This document shows positions 8,608 through 18,205 of a stretch of 64,000 bases of DNA, one piece after another. Below the pieces are notes generated by a model. It saw only the letters and a program-made list of their open reading frames with translations. It was not told where the DNA came from and searched no databases. Numbering within the stretch: the first letter of the stretch is position 1; each line of letters begins with the position of its first letter. Origin of the DNA: Metabacillus malikii. GTDB lineage: Bacteria > Bacillota > Bacilli > Bacillales > Bacillaceae. Position numbers and translations under genes: made by a program. Location: assembly GCF_030813355.1 (NCBI RefSeq), contig NZ_JAUSUD010000010.1:62001-126000 (forward strand). Direction: 5' to 3'.

Positions 8608-9027
8608 ATGATTCAAATTGATCCAAGAAGTACAACTCCCATTTATGAACAAATCATCCAGCAGATGAAGGAGCTTTGCTATAAAGGTTTGTTAACCTCC
8701 GGAGAGAAACTCCCGTCTGTTCGGGAATTGTCAGCGATGATTCACGCAAATCCAAATACAATCAGCAAGGCTTATAAAGAATTAGAGCGGCAAGGGATGA
8801 TTGAGACACTACGAGGCAGAGGCACATATGTAGCTGAATTATCACGTGAGACATTAGATGAAGGGAAAATCCAAATGATTAAAGAACAATTGAAACCATT
8901 AATTATTGATGCATTTTATGCCGGAATTGATTTTAGTCATCTGCATGAATGGATCGACGAAATAAAAAGGGAAGTTGGAGAATCGAAACATGACAAAACG
9001 AAACAAGGAGGGGAAATGAATGATTAA
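8608..9027 (+). CDS. ytrA: GntR-family repressor, YtrA subfamily
   Basis: A 139-residue regulator with an N-terminal winged helix (STTPIYEQIIQQMKELC..., SGEKLPSVRELSAMIHANPNT at about residues 35-55) and only a short helical C-terminal part, as in the YtrA subfamily that controls ABC transporters. B. subtilis YtrA represses its own operon and is induced by cell-wall antibiotics such as ramoplanin; that is family knowledge. The start ATG has AGAAAGAGGGAG upstream. Its 3' end overlaps the ATPase gene by 8 bp (ATG inside the terminal GGGGAAATGAATGATTAA), showing one operon. The 43-bp operator upstream supports autoregulation. Confidence 0.9.
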   Translation: MIQIDPRSTTPIYEQIIQQMKELCYKGLLTSGEKLPSVRELSAMIHANPNTISKAYKELERQGMIETLRGRGTYVAELSRETLDEGKIQMIKEQLKPLIIDAFYAGIDFSHLHEWIDEIKREVGESKHDKTKQGGEMND

Positions 9028-9718
9028 TGTTAAACAATTAAGTCATTCTTTTAAAGTAGGGAAAAAGGGTGTAGAAAATGAAATCTCTGTATTAAAAAAT
9101 GTCTCACTTACGATTAATAAAGGTGAGATTGCCTCCATTGTAGGCCGCAGCGGATCAGGTAAATCTACGTTACTTCATTTACTTTCAGGATACATAACGC
9201 CGACAGCTGGGGAAATCGAAATTAACGGGACGAGAGTTTCTGCTTTCTCAGAAAAGGAATGGGCCAAGTTTCGTCTAGAGCACTTTGGTTTTATCTTTCA
9301 AAACTTTCAACTAATCCCTAGCTTGACGACATTTGAAAATGTAGAGCTTCCATTAACGTTAAAAGGGATTGAACCATCGGAACGGAAAAAACAAGTAATG
9401 GAATTGCTGACAAGTGTTGGCTTAAATCAGCATGTTGACCATTATCCGAATGAGCTATCAGGTGGACAACAACAGCGTGTCAGTATTGCAAGAGCATTAA
9501 TTACGAAACCGGAGATTATCTTAGCGGACGAGCCAACTGGAAGCTTAGATTCCGAAACTGAAAAAGATATATTATCACTTATTAAACAGCTTAATAATGA
9601 ACAAGGCATTACATTTGTCATTATTACGCATGATGAAGAAGTAGCAAAAATAAGCGATCAAAGATATGAGCTACAAGATGGAGTGTTAACAAAAGGCGGT
9701 GATTCTATTGCTGTTTAA
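9020..9718 (+). CDS. ytrE: ABC transporter ATP-binding protein (YtrE/MacB type)
   Basis: A 232-residue ATPase: Walker A GRSGSGKST near residue 42, Q-loop FIFQNFQLIPS, signature LSGGQQQR near 147, Walker B IILADEPTGSLDSE, H-loop ITHDEE. This is the LolD/MacB/FtsE-like class, which pairs with FtsX-type permeases and mechanically remodels the envelope rather than importing solutes. The ribosome site AAGGAGGGGAA lies inside the end of ytrA. Its stop overlaps the permease start. It is presumably the partner of the next gene. Confidence 0.9.
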   Translation: MINVKQLSHSFKVGKKGVENEISVLKNVSLTINKGEIASIVGRSGSGKSTLLHLLSGYITPTAGEIEINGTRVSAFSEKEWAKFRLEHFGFIFQNFQLIPSLTTFENVELPLTLKGIEPSERKKQVMELLTSVGLNQHVDHYPNELSGGQQQRVSIARALITKPEIILADEPTGSLDSETEKDILSLIKQLNNEQGITFVIITHDEEVAKISDQRYELQDGVLTKGGDSIAV

Positions 9719-11027
9719 TGATCAGTGGAAATTCATGCGCAAAAATATGAAGAAAAATCGACTCAGAGTCTTTATGACGATTTTAGCCACAACAATGGCC
9801 TGTGCATTTTTAATTGTACTTGCATCTGTAGGTTTCGGTCTCCAAAAAAGCATGGTCGATGGAATAAAGGAACATCAAATTATTACAGAAGTGAGTGTTC
9901 ACGGTCGAGAAGAAGATGGAAATGTTGTGCAAATAAAGGAAGAGCACTTACAAGATTTCGCAGAGACTGACAATGTGACCGCAGTTGTGCGAAGAAACTT
10001 CGTACAAGCATCAGTTGATGTGAATTTTCAAGATCGTAACGGCTATGCATTTCCAATCATTACAAAAATGGAAGAGGAATTAAAAGCAAATCTTTCCTTA
10101 GCAAAAGGAGATATTCCAAGTTCAGAAAATGAAGTAATCGTCGGTTACCACTTTGCTAAAAATTTGTGGACGAATGCTGAAAGAGAGAAATATGATAGAG
10201 ACATGGAAGCCTCAAAAGAGATTATTGAGGAACCAAAAGGGTTTGAAGGTGAATTAGTCGGTCAAGAAATTACAATGACGATAACAAAAGATGTAGATGG
10301 TAAACAAGTTGAAAAAGCATACACCTTTAAAATTTCTGGTGTAGCGAAACAACCGTCACGTGATTGGCTATTTGACGAAAACATTTATATTGATGAAAAG
10401 TTAAAAACAGAAATTTTAACATTTACTGCTGATGTAGAGGAGTTTGACCCAACAAATATCCCGTATGATGAGGTATTAGTATATACAAAAGACTTACAGA
10501 CAGTTGCACAAGTCACAGAAGACCTAAAAGAAAAAGACTATCACGTATATTCGGTTACAGAAGATATTGATAATATGAATCTCTATTTTAACTTATTTAA
10601 AGCAGGATTAATTTTCGTCGGAACAGTTGCCGTTCTCATTGCATCGATTGGGATATTTAACACGATGACGATGGCCGTAACGGAACGTACACAAGAAATT
10701 GGCATTATGAAGGCACTCGGTGCACAGCCAGGGATAATTAGACGTGTATTCCTAATGGAAAGTGCATATATCGGGATTGTTGGATCGGTTATTGGAGTTG
10801 CGATTTCGTATGCAATTAGTCTTGCAGCAAACAAATTAATACCGTTGATTTTAAGCACAGCTTCAGATGATATGGGTGAAGTGAATGTTACATTCTCTTA
10901 TATTCCAATAAGTTTAGTAGTCATTGCTGTTGCGATAAGTTTAGGTGTAGCGATTATATCAGGGGTACGTCCTGCCGTGAAAGCAACGAATATTAATGTG
11001 CTATCAGCATTGCGTAGGGAATTATAA
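9708..11027 (+). CDS. ytrF: ABC transporter permease, MacB/FtsX type (YtrF-like)
   Basis: A 439-residue permease: one N-terminal span (RVFMTILATTMACAFLIVLA), a large extracytoplasmic MacB-PCD domain (about 50-285), then three C-terminal spans of the FtsX domain, including TERTQEIGIMKALGA. TTG at 9708 is chosen because GGCGGTGAT lies about 8 bases upstream and the resulting MLFNDQWKFMRKNMKKN aligns with the start I recall for B. subtilis YtrF. It overlaps ytrE by 11 bp. In B. subtilis the operon also holds ytrB, ytrC and ytrD; none is present here, so this is a reduced three-gene version. Confidence 0.85.
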   Translation: MLFNDQWKFMRKNMKKNRLRVFMTILATTMACAFLIVLASVGFGLQKSMVDGIKEHQIITEVSVHGREEDGNVVQIKEEHLQDFAETDNVTAVVRRNFVQASVDVNFQDRNGYAFPIITKMEEELKANLSLAKGDIPSSENEVIVGYHFAKNLWTNAEREKYDRDMEASKEIIEEPKGFEGELVGQEITMTITKDVDGKQVEKAYTFKISGVAKQPSRDWLFDENIYIDEKLKTEILTFTADVEEFDPTNIPYDEVLVYTKDLQTVAQVTEDLKEKDYHVYSVTEDIDNMNLYFNLFKAGLIFVGTVAVLIASIGIFNTMTMAVTERTQEIGIMKALGAQPGIIRRVFLMESAYIGIVGSVIGVAISYAISLAANKLIPLILSTASDDMGEVNVTFSYIPISLVVIAVAISLGVAIISGVRPAVKATNINVLSALRREL

Positions 11028-11082
11028 TTAATAGTTTTAAAGTTTATTAGTACATAATCATGTATAGATAACCTCCTAGATG

Positions 11083-11546
11083 AAAAGAGGCTGGGACATA
11101 ACAAAAATAACCTAGTTAAATAGGAACATTGTTTTTAGGGGTTCAATGTTCAAATTCTGTAAAGGTTGATTGGAGCTGATTGCGAGACTCCTGCGGGATG
11201 CGTGGGAGAGGTGAGACCCCACAGGAGTTTACTCCGAGGAGAACGAAAAGCGTAGGCGGCTTGCCCATCGACGTACAAACTGGAGGGGCATCGACTGAGA
11301 TAAAGGAATCACGATGAGTCCTTGGACGAATCGATGATGACTTATCGTAGGGAGGTGACCTGAAGTTTGTTAGTCGATAGCCGCCGAAGCTAGACAGGCT
11401 CACCACCCACCCCGCGGAAAGCGAGTACTCGTGCTGCAATCAACCAGAACGTCAACCCTGTAAAACAACACGAAGGTTGTATTGAAATCTCAACTAATAG
11501 TTCGTATTTTTCTTGTCTTTAAAACCTTTTGTCTTAGCCTCTTTTA
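11083..11546. repeat. MITE-like repeat copy 3 (long form, different ends)
   Basis: The termini are inverted: AAAAGAGGCTGGGACATAAC at 11083 and GTCTTAGCCTCTTTT ending 11545. The core (about 11155-11455) matches the 18.2-kb copy, including GACTCCTGCGGGATGCGTGG, GCGTAGGCGGCTTGCCC, AAAGGAATCACGATGAG, GATGATGACTTATCGTAGGG and CCACCCCGCGGAAAGCGAG. The outer ends differ from those of the other two copies, so one core is found within two kinds of flanking element. Open frames across it follow from base composition and are not called. Confidence 0.75.
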
Positions 11547-11711
11547 GCTATCGTTAAGAAGCATCAAATCCAATTATCTTAATTTCCGAGGTTTATTAGA
11601 GTGTGACGGGTAAAAAAAGAGATAAATATATTGACAGTAAAAATAAAATTATGTTATTATTAAAAATTTGATAAAAAATACAATCTGTGTTATGGTTAAG
11701 GAGGTTACCAT

Positions 11712-11792
11712 ATGCGGAGGTGGATTATTTGTTTCAAATTGGCGATAACATTGTGTATTCCATGCACGGAGCAGGTATTATTAAAGCTATAG
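11712..11792 (+). CDS. Possible 26-codon leader peptide overlapping the CarD-like gene
   Basis: An ATG directly after the consensus site AAGGAGGTTACCAT opens a 26-residue frame (starts MRRWIICFKLAITL) that stops at 11790-11792, inside the next gene in another frame. Its second and third codons (CGGAGG) form the ribosome site of the CarD-like TTG start at 11729. It may serve translational coupling, or the strong site may simply be an upstream contact of the same initiation region. Confidence 0.35.
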   Translation: MRRWIICFKLAITLCIPCTEQVLLKL

Positions 11793-12190
11793 AAGAAAAG
11801 GAAATCTTAGGAAAAAAACAACAGTATTACGTCATAAAGATGCTTATCGGTAATATGCAAGTTATGATACCAACAAGCAAAATAATAAATTCAAGTATAC
11901 GACCTGTTACAGACATAATAGCTCTGAAACATCTCTTATACATTTTTCTACATGGAGAATCAGATAGTATACAGCCTTGGAAACAAAGGTATAAAGTGAA
12001 CTCGGATAAAATAAAAACAGGAAAGATACAAGAATGTGCTGAAGTTGTTCGTGATTTATTGCGCTTGAAAAAAGAAAAGGCACTTAATACAAGCGAAAAA
12101 AAAATGCTAGATAACGCACATGGATTTTTGATTAGTGAACTAGAATTAATAAAAGGTATCACAGAAAATCAAATAAAAAGTTTCAGTTAA
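11729..12190 (+). CDS. CarD/CdnL-like RNA polymerase-binding regulator
   Basis: A 153-residue protein. The N-terminal CarD_TRCF (Tudor-like RNAP-interaction) domain covers about residues 1-65 (FQIGDNIVYSMHGAGII, QYYVIKM, MQVMIPTSKI) and is followed by a helical DNA-contacting domain (RDLLRLKKEKALNTSEKKML). CarD family members bind the RNAP beta subunit and stabilise open complexes at promoters. The TTG start gives MFQIGD, as in close relatives, with GCGGAGGTGG 6-8 bases upstream; longer frames upstream lack homology. It stands alone between a repeat element and an 0.9-kb spacer. Confidence 0.8.
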   Translation: MFQIGDNIVYSMHGAGIIKAIEEKEILGKKQQYYVIKMLIGNMQVMIPTSKIINSSIRPVTDIIALKHLLYIFLHGESDSIQPWKQRYKVNSDKIKTGKIQECAEVVRDLLRLKKEKALNTSEKKMLDNAHGFLISELELIKGITENQIKSFS

Positions 12191-13085
12191 AAACTTTCCT
12201 TAGAATACTCTCCCTTTTTGTGGAATTGTGTTTATTTTCTAAAAAAAGGTATTCAACTATTTCTACTCACCTTTAGATTATTAACCTCTTTAGTTTTCTC
12301 TACAATATAATCAAATCTTATAAATTTCTTTTTCGAACGTCGATTAAACTTTTTACAGTTACTTGATTTTTGCAATCCTGATTCACACTGGCACGGACAA
12401 GGAGCCGTAAGGATGAAAGAGAGGTAGGGCTTTCATTGTTTTAGGTATACACTATATATCAATTAAGTTTGGTTTTGAAGAATAAACAACTAAATTCACC
12501 TTGTTTATAGATATTTGTTGTATCTATTAGAAGAGTGAATTGTAATTGTTTCACTTCATGAGGTAAAAGAGAAACGAATTAAGAACGCCGTATGGTCAAC
12601 GACAAAAAGTGGTACTCAAAAGATTCTTACTCCTTCAATAATGACTGGTAAATAGAATGTTGTTCTATTTATTGTGTTTTTAGGATTAATCTTTTTAGTT
12701 ACCGCTTTTTTATTTACATAAGAGAAAATTTTAGTGATTTATAGAGTAAAGGGTAAAAATATATTAAGTACTTCTATGTTCTTATGTATGAGTTTTTATT
12801 ACCGGTATAGTTTTAATAAGGATTACCGGTAAGGAAAGAAATATGAAAAAGTCTGGTATTTACAACCAGGCTCTTTTTGTATTTTAATAAAAGATTTTGC
12901 ATCATTTTTCTGACAACAATAACACACAGAAAAGTCGGTAAATTCCCATTATTACAACATTCTTAGCTACGGCTAATTTTGATTGCAAACCAGGAAAAAA
13001 GGGTCTAAAATTCACTGAGGAATATACGAGAAAAAGAAAAAAATCGTTTGTTATTTTTATACTTTTTATAAAGGGGGATGAGAAC
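12191..13085. other. Long intergenic region without a supported gene
   Basis: About 0.9 kb of AT-rich DNA. On the minus strand, 12253 to about 12425, a start-less open stretch reads APCPCQCESGLQKSSNCKKF, reminiscent of a decayed cysteine-rich or SEC-C-like metal-binding tail; it has no start codon and is not called. ATTACCGGTA occurs twice (about 12798 and 12822). A small terminator-like hairpin lies at 12850-12885. Nothing else is recognised. Confidence 0.5.
12850..12885 (+). terminator. Terminator-like hairpin
   Basis: The stem AGTCTGGT/ACCAGGCT with a 7-base loop is followed by CTTTTTGTATTTT. No gene clearly ends just upstream. Confidence 0.55.
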
Positions 13086-14282
13086 ATGCCACGTTCTCTT
13101 TGGTTACTTGTAATAGGAATGCTTATCAACGTCATGGGCTCATCGTTTTTATGGCCTTTAAATACGATTTATATACATGACCATTTAGGGAAATCATTAA
13201 CGGTAGCGGGTGTTGTCTTAATGGTCAATGCTGCAGCAACGGTGATTGGTAACTTAATAGGTGGTGTTTTATTCGATAAAATCGGTGGTTACAAAACGAT
13301 TCTAATAGGGATTAGCATTACACTCGTTTCGGTAACGTTGCTAATGTTTTTCCATGGCTGGCCGACCTACACATATTTATTAATTTTTATTGGCTTTGGT
13401 TCGGGAATTGTGTTCCCAGCGACATATGCATTAGCAGGAACAGTTTGGCCTGAAGGGGGAAGGAAACCTTTTAACGCCATTTACGTTGCGCAAAACGTCG
13501 GTGTTGCAGCAGGTGCATCTTTGGGAGGAATTGTCGCTTCCTTATCATTTACCTATATATTTGTTGCGAATGCCCTATTATATGCAGTCTTTTTCGTCAT
13601 TGCAGTTGTCGGTTATCGGAATATTGATGATACAAATGTGAGTCAGACATCTTTTATTGAGGAAAAACGTAAAGGAAACAACGGTCCTAAGTTTCAAGCA
13701 CTTGTTATTTTATGTATTGGATATTTATTATGTTGGGTTGGGTATGTACAATGGTCAACGACGATTTCATCCCATACGCAAAATTTAGATATCTCATTGA
13801 GCAAGTATAGTCTTTTATGGACAATTAATGGAGTATTAATCGTTTGTGCTCAGCCGCTTATTTCACAGTTCGTTAAATATGTTGCAAAAACATTAAAACA
13901 GCAAATGGTTGTCGGATTTGGTGTTTTCATTGTTTCATATATTGTTGCGATGAATGCTGAACAGTTTACAGGCTTCCTTGTAGCGATGGTGATACTTACA
14001 TTTGGGGAAATGCTCATCTGGCCTGCGGTTCCTACGATTGCTGATAGCCTTGCACCAAAAGGTAGACAAGGATTTTATCAAGGTTTTGTTAACAGTACGG
14101 CTACAGGTGGGAGAATGATCGGGCCACTTCTAGGCGGTGTCATTGTTGACAATTATAATATGAGTCTACTCTTCCTCGTTATAATTGGATTACTCATCTT
14201 TGGCGCGATTACAACAGCCATTTATGACAAAAAACTTGTTAGAGACAACCTTTGTTTAATCGGGGGACAGTCCCCGTACTAA
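13086..14282 (+). CDS. yttB: MFS transporter (YttB-like)
   Basis: A 398-residue major facilitator with about 12 spans. The loop 2-3 motif A variant is GNLIGGVLFDKIGGYKT near residue 58, and a second half-repeat is GNSTATGGRMIGPLLGG-like near 340. The substrate is unknown; related YttB/YwfA-type proteins are annotated as putative drug exporters. The ATG is preceded by AAGGGGGATGAG. The last codons read into a short palindrome (GGGGACAGTCCCC) of the type scattered in Bacillus intergenic DNA, so the final ten residues may be acquired from a repeat. Its position before leuS matches B. subtilis. Confidence 0.8.
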   Translation: MPRSLWLLVIGMLINVMGSSFLWPLNTIYIHDHLGKSLTVAGVVLMVNAAATVIGNLIGGVLFDKIGGYKTILIGISITLVSVTLLMFFHGWPTYTYLLIFIGFGSGIVFPATYALAGTVWPEGGRKPFNAIYVAQNVGVAAGASLGGIVASLSFTYIFVANALLYAVFFVIAVVGYRNIDDTNVSQTSFIEEKRKGNNGPKFQALVILCIGYLLCWVGYVQWSTTISSHTQNLDISLSKYSLLWTINGVLIVCAQPLISQFVKYVAKTLKQQMVVGFGVFIVSYIVAMNAEQFTGFLVAMVILTFGEMLIWPAVPTIADSLAPKGRQGFYQGFVNSTATGGRMIGPLLGGVIVDNYNMSLLFLVIIGLLIFGAITTAIYDKKLVRDNLCLIGGQSPY

Positions 14283-14300
14283 AGTCCCTATACTAAGCAC

Positions 14301-14329
14301 TTGCATAACACGACAAATTTATATAAAAT
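14301..14329 (+). promoter_or_regulatory. Candidate sigma-A promoter for leuS
   Basis: TTGCAT at 14301 and TAAAAT at 14324 are separated by 17 bp, about 20 bp before the start of the T-box leader. Confidence 0.45.
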
Positions 14330-14348
14330 AGGCTTAATAATGGATATG

Positions 14349-14598
14349 AGATGAACGGAGAGAAGGAATAGTAGTTTGCAAAATGTCGTTGTAGAGAGTT
14401 AACGGGTGGTGCAAGTTAACCGATGTTTGCGAATGAACTCACCTTTGAGTTACAAATGTGAAAGCCAATAGGTCATGTAATATTTGTCGTTAATCCACGT
14501 TACGGATATCAAAGTGGGCATTGTTTGTGATGCCAAAGTTGGGTGGTACCACGGGAACTAAACCTCTCGTCCCTGTTTGGGATGGGGGGTTTTTGCAT
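14349..14598 (+). promoter_or_regulatory. T-box riboswitch (leucine) with terminator
   Basis: The leader shows the conserved T-box sequence GGGTGGTACCACGGG (14541) in the antiterminator, followed by a terminator whose arms are ACCTCTCGTCCC and GGGATGGGGGGT with a TTTTTGC tail. The GAACTCACC stretch near 14430 supplies a CUC leucine codon as the likely specifier. Uncharged tRNA-Leu would pair there and with the T-box bulge to allow readthrough into leuS. Mechanism is from the family; the specifier position is inferred. Confidence 0.9.
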
Positions 14599-14717
14599 TT
14601 TTTTCGTCACATAGATTCATTAAGTTCCTAAATACTTTGATCCGTTCGAATGGTTCATACTATAAAAAGCGATTGTACATATCTCAACATAATCAATCAT
14701 TAAAAGGAGGAATTCAC

Positions 14718-17132
14718 ATGAGTTTTGATCACCAACAGATTGAAAAGAAGTGGCAAGATTTTTGGCTTCAAAATAAAACGTTTAAAACAACAGAGGATCC
14801 GAATAAACCGAAATTTTATGCACTTGATATGTTCCCATACCCATCTGGAGCGGGTCTACATGTCGGTCACCCTGAAGGGTATACGGCAACAGACATTTTA
14901 TCAAGAATGAAACGAATGCAAGGTTTTAATGTGCTCCATCCAATGGGCTGGGATGCATTCGGTCTTCCTGCTGAGCAATATGCACTTGATACAGGTAATG
15001 ACCCTGCTGAATTTACAAAACATAATATCGATAACTTTAGAAGACAAATTCAAGCGCTAGGGTTTTCTTATGACTGGGATCGTGAAGTAAACACAACAGA
15101 CCCTGAATACTACAAATGGACACAATGGATTTTCCTTCAACTATATAAAAAAGGACTCGCATATGTTGACGAGGTTCCTGTAAACTGGTGTCCTGCACTT
15201 GGGACAGTTTTAGCAAACGAAGAAGTGATTGACGGGAAAAGTGAACGTGGTGGACATCCAGTTGAACGCCGTCCAATGAAACAATGGATGCTGCGAATTA
15301 CAGCATACGCTGACCGTCTATTAGAAGATTTAGAAGAAGTAGATTGGCCTGAAAGCATTAAAGATATGCAACGCAATTGGATCGGTCGTTCGGAGGGAGC
15401 ACATGTTCATTTCCAAATTGATGGTCATGATGAAACATTCACAGTGTTTACAACACGTCCTGATACGTTATTCGGTGCAACTTATGCCGTATTAGCGCCT
15501 GAGCATGCGTTTGTAGAAAAAATTACGACAGCAGAACAAAAGGCAGCAGTTGAAGCGTATATAAATGAAATTAAGCATAAAAGTGATTTAGAACGTACTG
15601 AGCTTTCAAAAGAAAAAACAGGTGTATTTACAGGTGCTTATGCAATTAACCCTGTTAACAATGAAAAAATGCCGATATGGATTGCTGACTATGTTCTTGC
15701 TACATACGGAACTGGGGCAATTATGGCAGTACCAGCACACGATGAGCGTGACTATGAATTCGCACAAAAATTCGACCTGTCTATAAAAGAGGTAGTGAGT
15801 GGCGGAGATGTTTCAAAAGAAGCATACACAGGTGACGGAGAGCATGTAAATTCAGAGTTTCTAAATGGTCTTGGCAAACAAGAAGCAATTGAAAAAATGA
15901 TTATCTGGCTCGAAGAAAATCAAAAAGGTGAAAAGAAAGTAACGTATCGTTTACGTGATTGGCTATTTAGCCGTCAACGCTATTGGGGTGAACCAATCCC
16001 GATTATTCATTGGGAAGATGGCACAATGTCAGCTGTACCAGAAGAGGAACTGCCACTAGTATTACCGAAAACAACTGAAATTCGCCCTTCAGGAACAGGT
16101 GAATCACCACTTGCGATTATTGAAGATTTTGTAAACGTTGTTGACCCTGAAACAGGCAAAAAAGGTCGTCGTGAAACAAATACGATGCCACAATGGGCAG
16201 GTAGCTGCTGGTATTACTTACGTTACATCGATCCGACTAACAGTGATGCATTAGCAGACGATGAAAAATTAAAGCAATGGTTGCCAGTTGATATTTATAT
16301 CGGCGGTGCAGAGCATGCGGTACTTCATTTGTTATATGCCCGTTTCTGGCATAAGTTTTTATATGATATTGGAGTTGTTCCAACGAAAGAGCCATTCCAA
16401 AAATTATTTAACCAAGGCATGATACTTGGGGAAAATAATGAAAAAATGAGTAAATCAAAAGGAAATGTCGTGAATCCTGATGAAATTGTTGAATCACATG
16501 GTGCGGATACACTTCGTCTCTATGAAATGTTCATGGGACCATTAGATGCATCAATTGCATGGTCAACAACAGGTTTAGATGGAGCTAGACGCTTCCTAGA
16601 CAGAATTTGGCGTTTATTTATTGAAGATAACGGTGAACTTAGTCCGAAAATTGTGGATAAATATGATGAAGGCTTAGAACGTGTTTATCATCAAACTGTG
16701 AAAAAAGTAACAGAGGATTATGAAGGATTACGCTTTAATACAGCCATTTCTCAATTGATGGTATTTATAAATGAAGCGTATAAAGCAACAGTATTACCGA
16801 AGGAATATGTCGAAGGCTTTGTGAAATTAATCGCACCAATCGCTCCACATGTTGCAGAGGAGCTTTGGAGTAAGCTTGGCAATGAAACGACAATTTCTTA
16901 TGAAGCATGGCCAGCATACGATGAGTCGAAGCTTGTAGAAAATGAAGTTGAAATCGTCGTACAAGTAAATGGTAAAGTTCGTGCAAAACTACAAGTTGCC
17001 AAAGACGCAACAAAGGAACAGCTCGAAACAATTGCACTTGAAGATGACCGTGTCAAAGAGCAAATTGACGGAAAAACAATCCGAAAAGTCATTGCCGTTC
17101 CAGGCAAATTAGTGAACATTGTTGCAAACTAA
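14718..17132 (+). CDS. leuS: Leucyl-tRNA synthetase
   Basis: An 804-residue class I aminoacyl-tRNA synthetase. The HIGH-type signature is [16 protein letters not shown] near residue 40, the editing domain (CP1) lies around 220-420 with [12 protein letters not shown], and the KMSKS loop is [10 protein letters not shown] near 575. The C-terminal anticodon-binding and tail domains are complete. It charges tRNA-Leu in the cytoplasm. ATG at 14718 follows AAAGGAGGAATTCAC; the frame stays open upstream into the T-box terminator but has no ribosome site there. Expression is controlled by the leucine T-box leader just upstream. A strong hairpin follows. Confidence 0.98.
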   Translation: MSFDHQQIEKKWQDFWLQNKTFKTTEDPNKPKFYALDMFPYPSGAGLHVGHPEGYTATDILSRMKRMQGFNVLHPMGWDAFGLPAEQYALDTGNDPAEFTKHNIDNFRRQIQALGFSYDWDREVNTTDPEYYKWTQWIFLQLYKKGLAYVDEVPVNWCPALGTVLANEEVIDGKSERGGHPVERRPMKQWMLRITAYADRLLEDLEEVDWPESIKDMQRNWIGRSEGAHVHFQIDGHDETFTVFTTRPDTLFGATYAVLAPEHAFVEKITTAEQKAAVEAYINEIKHKSDLERTELSKEKTGVFTGAYAINPVNNEKMPIWIADYVLATYGTGAIMAVPAHDERDYEFAQKFDLSIKEVVSGGDVSKEAYTGDGEHVNSEFLNGLGKQEAIEKMIIWLEENQKGEKKVTYRLRDWLFSRQRYWGEPIPIIHWEDGTMSAVPEEELPLVLPKTTEIRPSGTGESPLAIIEDFVNVVDPETGKKGRRETNTMPQWAGSCWYYLRYIDPTNSDALADDEKLKQWLPVDIYIGGAEHAVLHLLYARFWHKFLYDIGVVPTKEPFQKLFNQGMILGENNEKMSKSKGNVVNPDEIVESHGADTLRLYEMFMGPLDASIAWSTTGLDGARRFLDRIWRLFIEDNGELSPKIVDKYDEGLERVYHQTVKKVTEDYEGLRFNTAISQLMVFINEAYKATVLPKEYVEGFVKLIAPIAPHVAEELWSKLGNETTISYEAWPAYDESKLVENEVEIVVQVNGKVRAKLQVAKDATKEQLETIALEDDRVKEQIDGKTIRKVIAVPGKLVNIVAN

Positions 17133-17147
17133 ATACTAGGATAGAAA

Positions 17148-17229
17148 AAAGTAAACGCCCAATTATCAAAGTGAATCGCAATTGTTTAAACTAATTGCGA
17201 AGTATTTTGATATCGGGCGTTTTTACTTT
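17148..17229 (+). terminator. Long bidirectional-type terminator after leuS
   Basis: Extended inverted repeat: AAAGTAAACGCCC pairs with GGGCGTTTTTACTTT, with inner pairs ATCAAA/TTTGAT and TCGCAATT/AATTGCGA. T-rich on both sides. Confidence 0.85.
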
Positions 17230-17364
17230 GTTGCATAACTAGTATGTCAAAGTAAGCATGACTAAGTGAACCTGCCTAGTAAATGACACAACGTGAAAAT
17301 AGCATCGAGAAACTTGGTTTGATATAATGCACCTATACGCTAGAAATGAAAGGATGACGAAAAT

Positions 17365-17679
17365 ATGTTTAAAGAGATTTTTCCTGAAGAATTGCGTCAA
17401 AAGTTAGAAAATGGAGAGAAGCTTGAATTAATAGATGTGCGTGAGGAAGATGAAGTTGAGGAAGGGATGATCCCGGAAGCGAAGCATATTCGTATGAGTG
17501 AAATTCCTGAAAGATTAGATGAACTTGATAAAGATAAAGAAACGATTTTTATTTGTCGATCAGGCGGTCGCAGCGGTAATGTTTGTGCCTATTTACAAGA
17601 CAAAGGCTATAATGTTGTTAATATGACAGGTGGTATGCTTGCGTATAACGGGGAAACAAAACCAAAAAGTGCTATTTAG
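17365..17679 (+). CDS. ytwF: Rhodanese-like sulfurtransferase (YtwF)
   Basis: A 104-residue single-domain rhodanese. The CH2A-like IDVREEDEVEEGMIPEAKHI lies near residue 23 and the active-site loop ICRSGGRS, with the persulfide-forming cysteine, near 69. It probably relays sulfur in the cytoplasm; the acceptor is unknown. AAAGGATGACGAAAAT precedes the ATG. Its position after leuS matches B. subtilis. Confidence 0.85.
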   Translation: MFKEIFPEELRQKLENGEKLELIDVREEDEVEEGMIPEAKHIRMSEIPERLDELDKDKETIFICRSGGRSGNVCAYLQDKGYNVVNMTGGMLAYNGETKPKSAI

Positions 17680-17767
17680 TTAATTTATGTTTTTCGTTAG
17701 AATTTATCATTTAACGGTAAGGTTCCCAACTTAAAGGATAGCAAAATTTTACATATACTGTTATGGA

Positions 17768-17803
17768 AGAGATGAGCATTAAATTGCTCGTCTCTTTTTT
17801 TTA
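17768..17803 (+). terminator. Rho-independent terminator
   Basis: The stem AGAGATGAGCA/TGCTCGTCTCT with a 6-base loop is followed by TTTTTTTTAT. Confidence 0.85.
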
Positions 17804-17854
17804 TCATAACTTGGAAACCTCTTTAATAGAATAGTCTAAAAGAGGGTGGAACTA

Positions 17855-18040
17855 TTGTTACAAGTTGCTATTTTTGATGAAGAACATGAGAAAGATTTAG
17901 AAAATGAAATGAATAATTTTCTCGCAAAGCTAGGTGACAATCAAGTCAAATCAATTAAATATAGTGTTGCATTAACAATTGATGAGGATGGCGAGCAAAT
18001 TTTTTGTTATTCGGCATTAATTTTATATCAAGAAAAATAA
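17855..18040 (+). CDS. cse60: Sporulation protein Cse60 (YteV)
   Basis: A 61-residue protein, MLQVAIFDEEHEKDLENEMN..., matching the Cse60 family, a small sigma-E-dependent mother-cell protein of unknown function in B. subtilis. TTG at 17855 is preferred over GTG at 17846: it leaves AGAGGGTGG as the ribosome site and gives the usual short N-terminus. It supports an endospore-forming host. A conserved F(D/E)EEHE motif and a C-terminal beta strand (FCYSALILYQ) are visible. Confidence 0.75.
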   Translation: MLQVAIFDEEHEKDLENEMNNFLAKLGDNQVKSIKYSVALTIDEDGEQIFCYSALILYQEK

Positions 18041-18205
18041 ACGTAAATGAATTGGTCTAGTTCTTATCTATATGTACAATACAAGAAAGTTCCTTTGATA
18101 AGTGTATTTGCTCTGCTATTTTGACTATTCTGTTCTCTGCAGAACATCTCTGATCTCCATCTTATCTGTGTAGTGGTTCTAAAGTGAGACTCCTACATAC
18201 ATTTT

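Noticed and set aside
11143-11439. 98-residue frame on the minus strand in the repeat core
   Set aside because: Lies wholly within a GC-rich repeat; the frame is not preserved in the other copies (2.1 and 18.3 kb give different peptides).
12253-12425. Cysteine-rich minus-strand stretch (APCPCQCESG) resembling a SEC-C tail
   Set aside because: No ATG, GTG or TTG in frame and no upstream homology; at most a decayed fragment.
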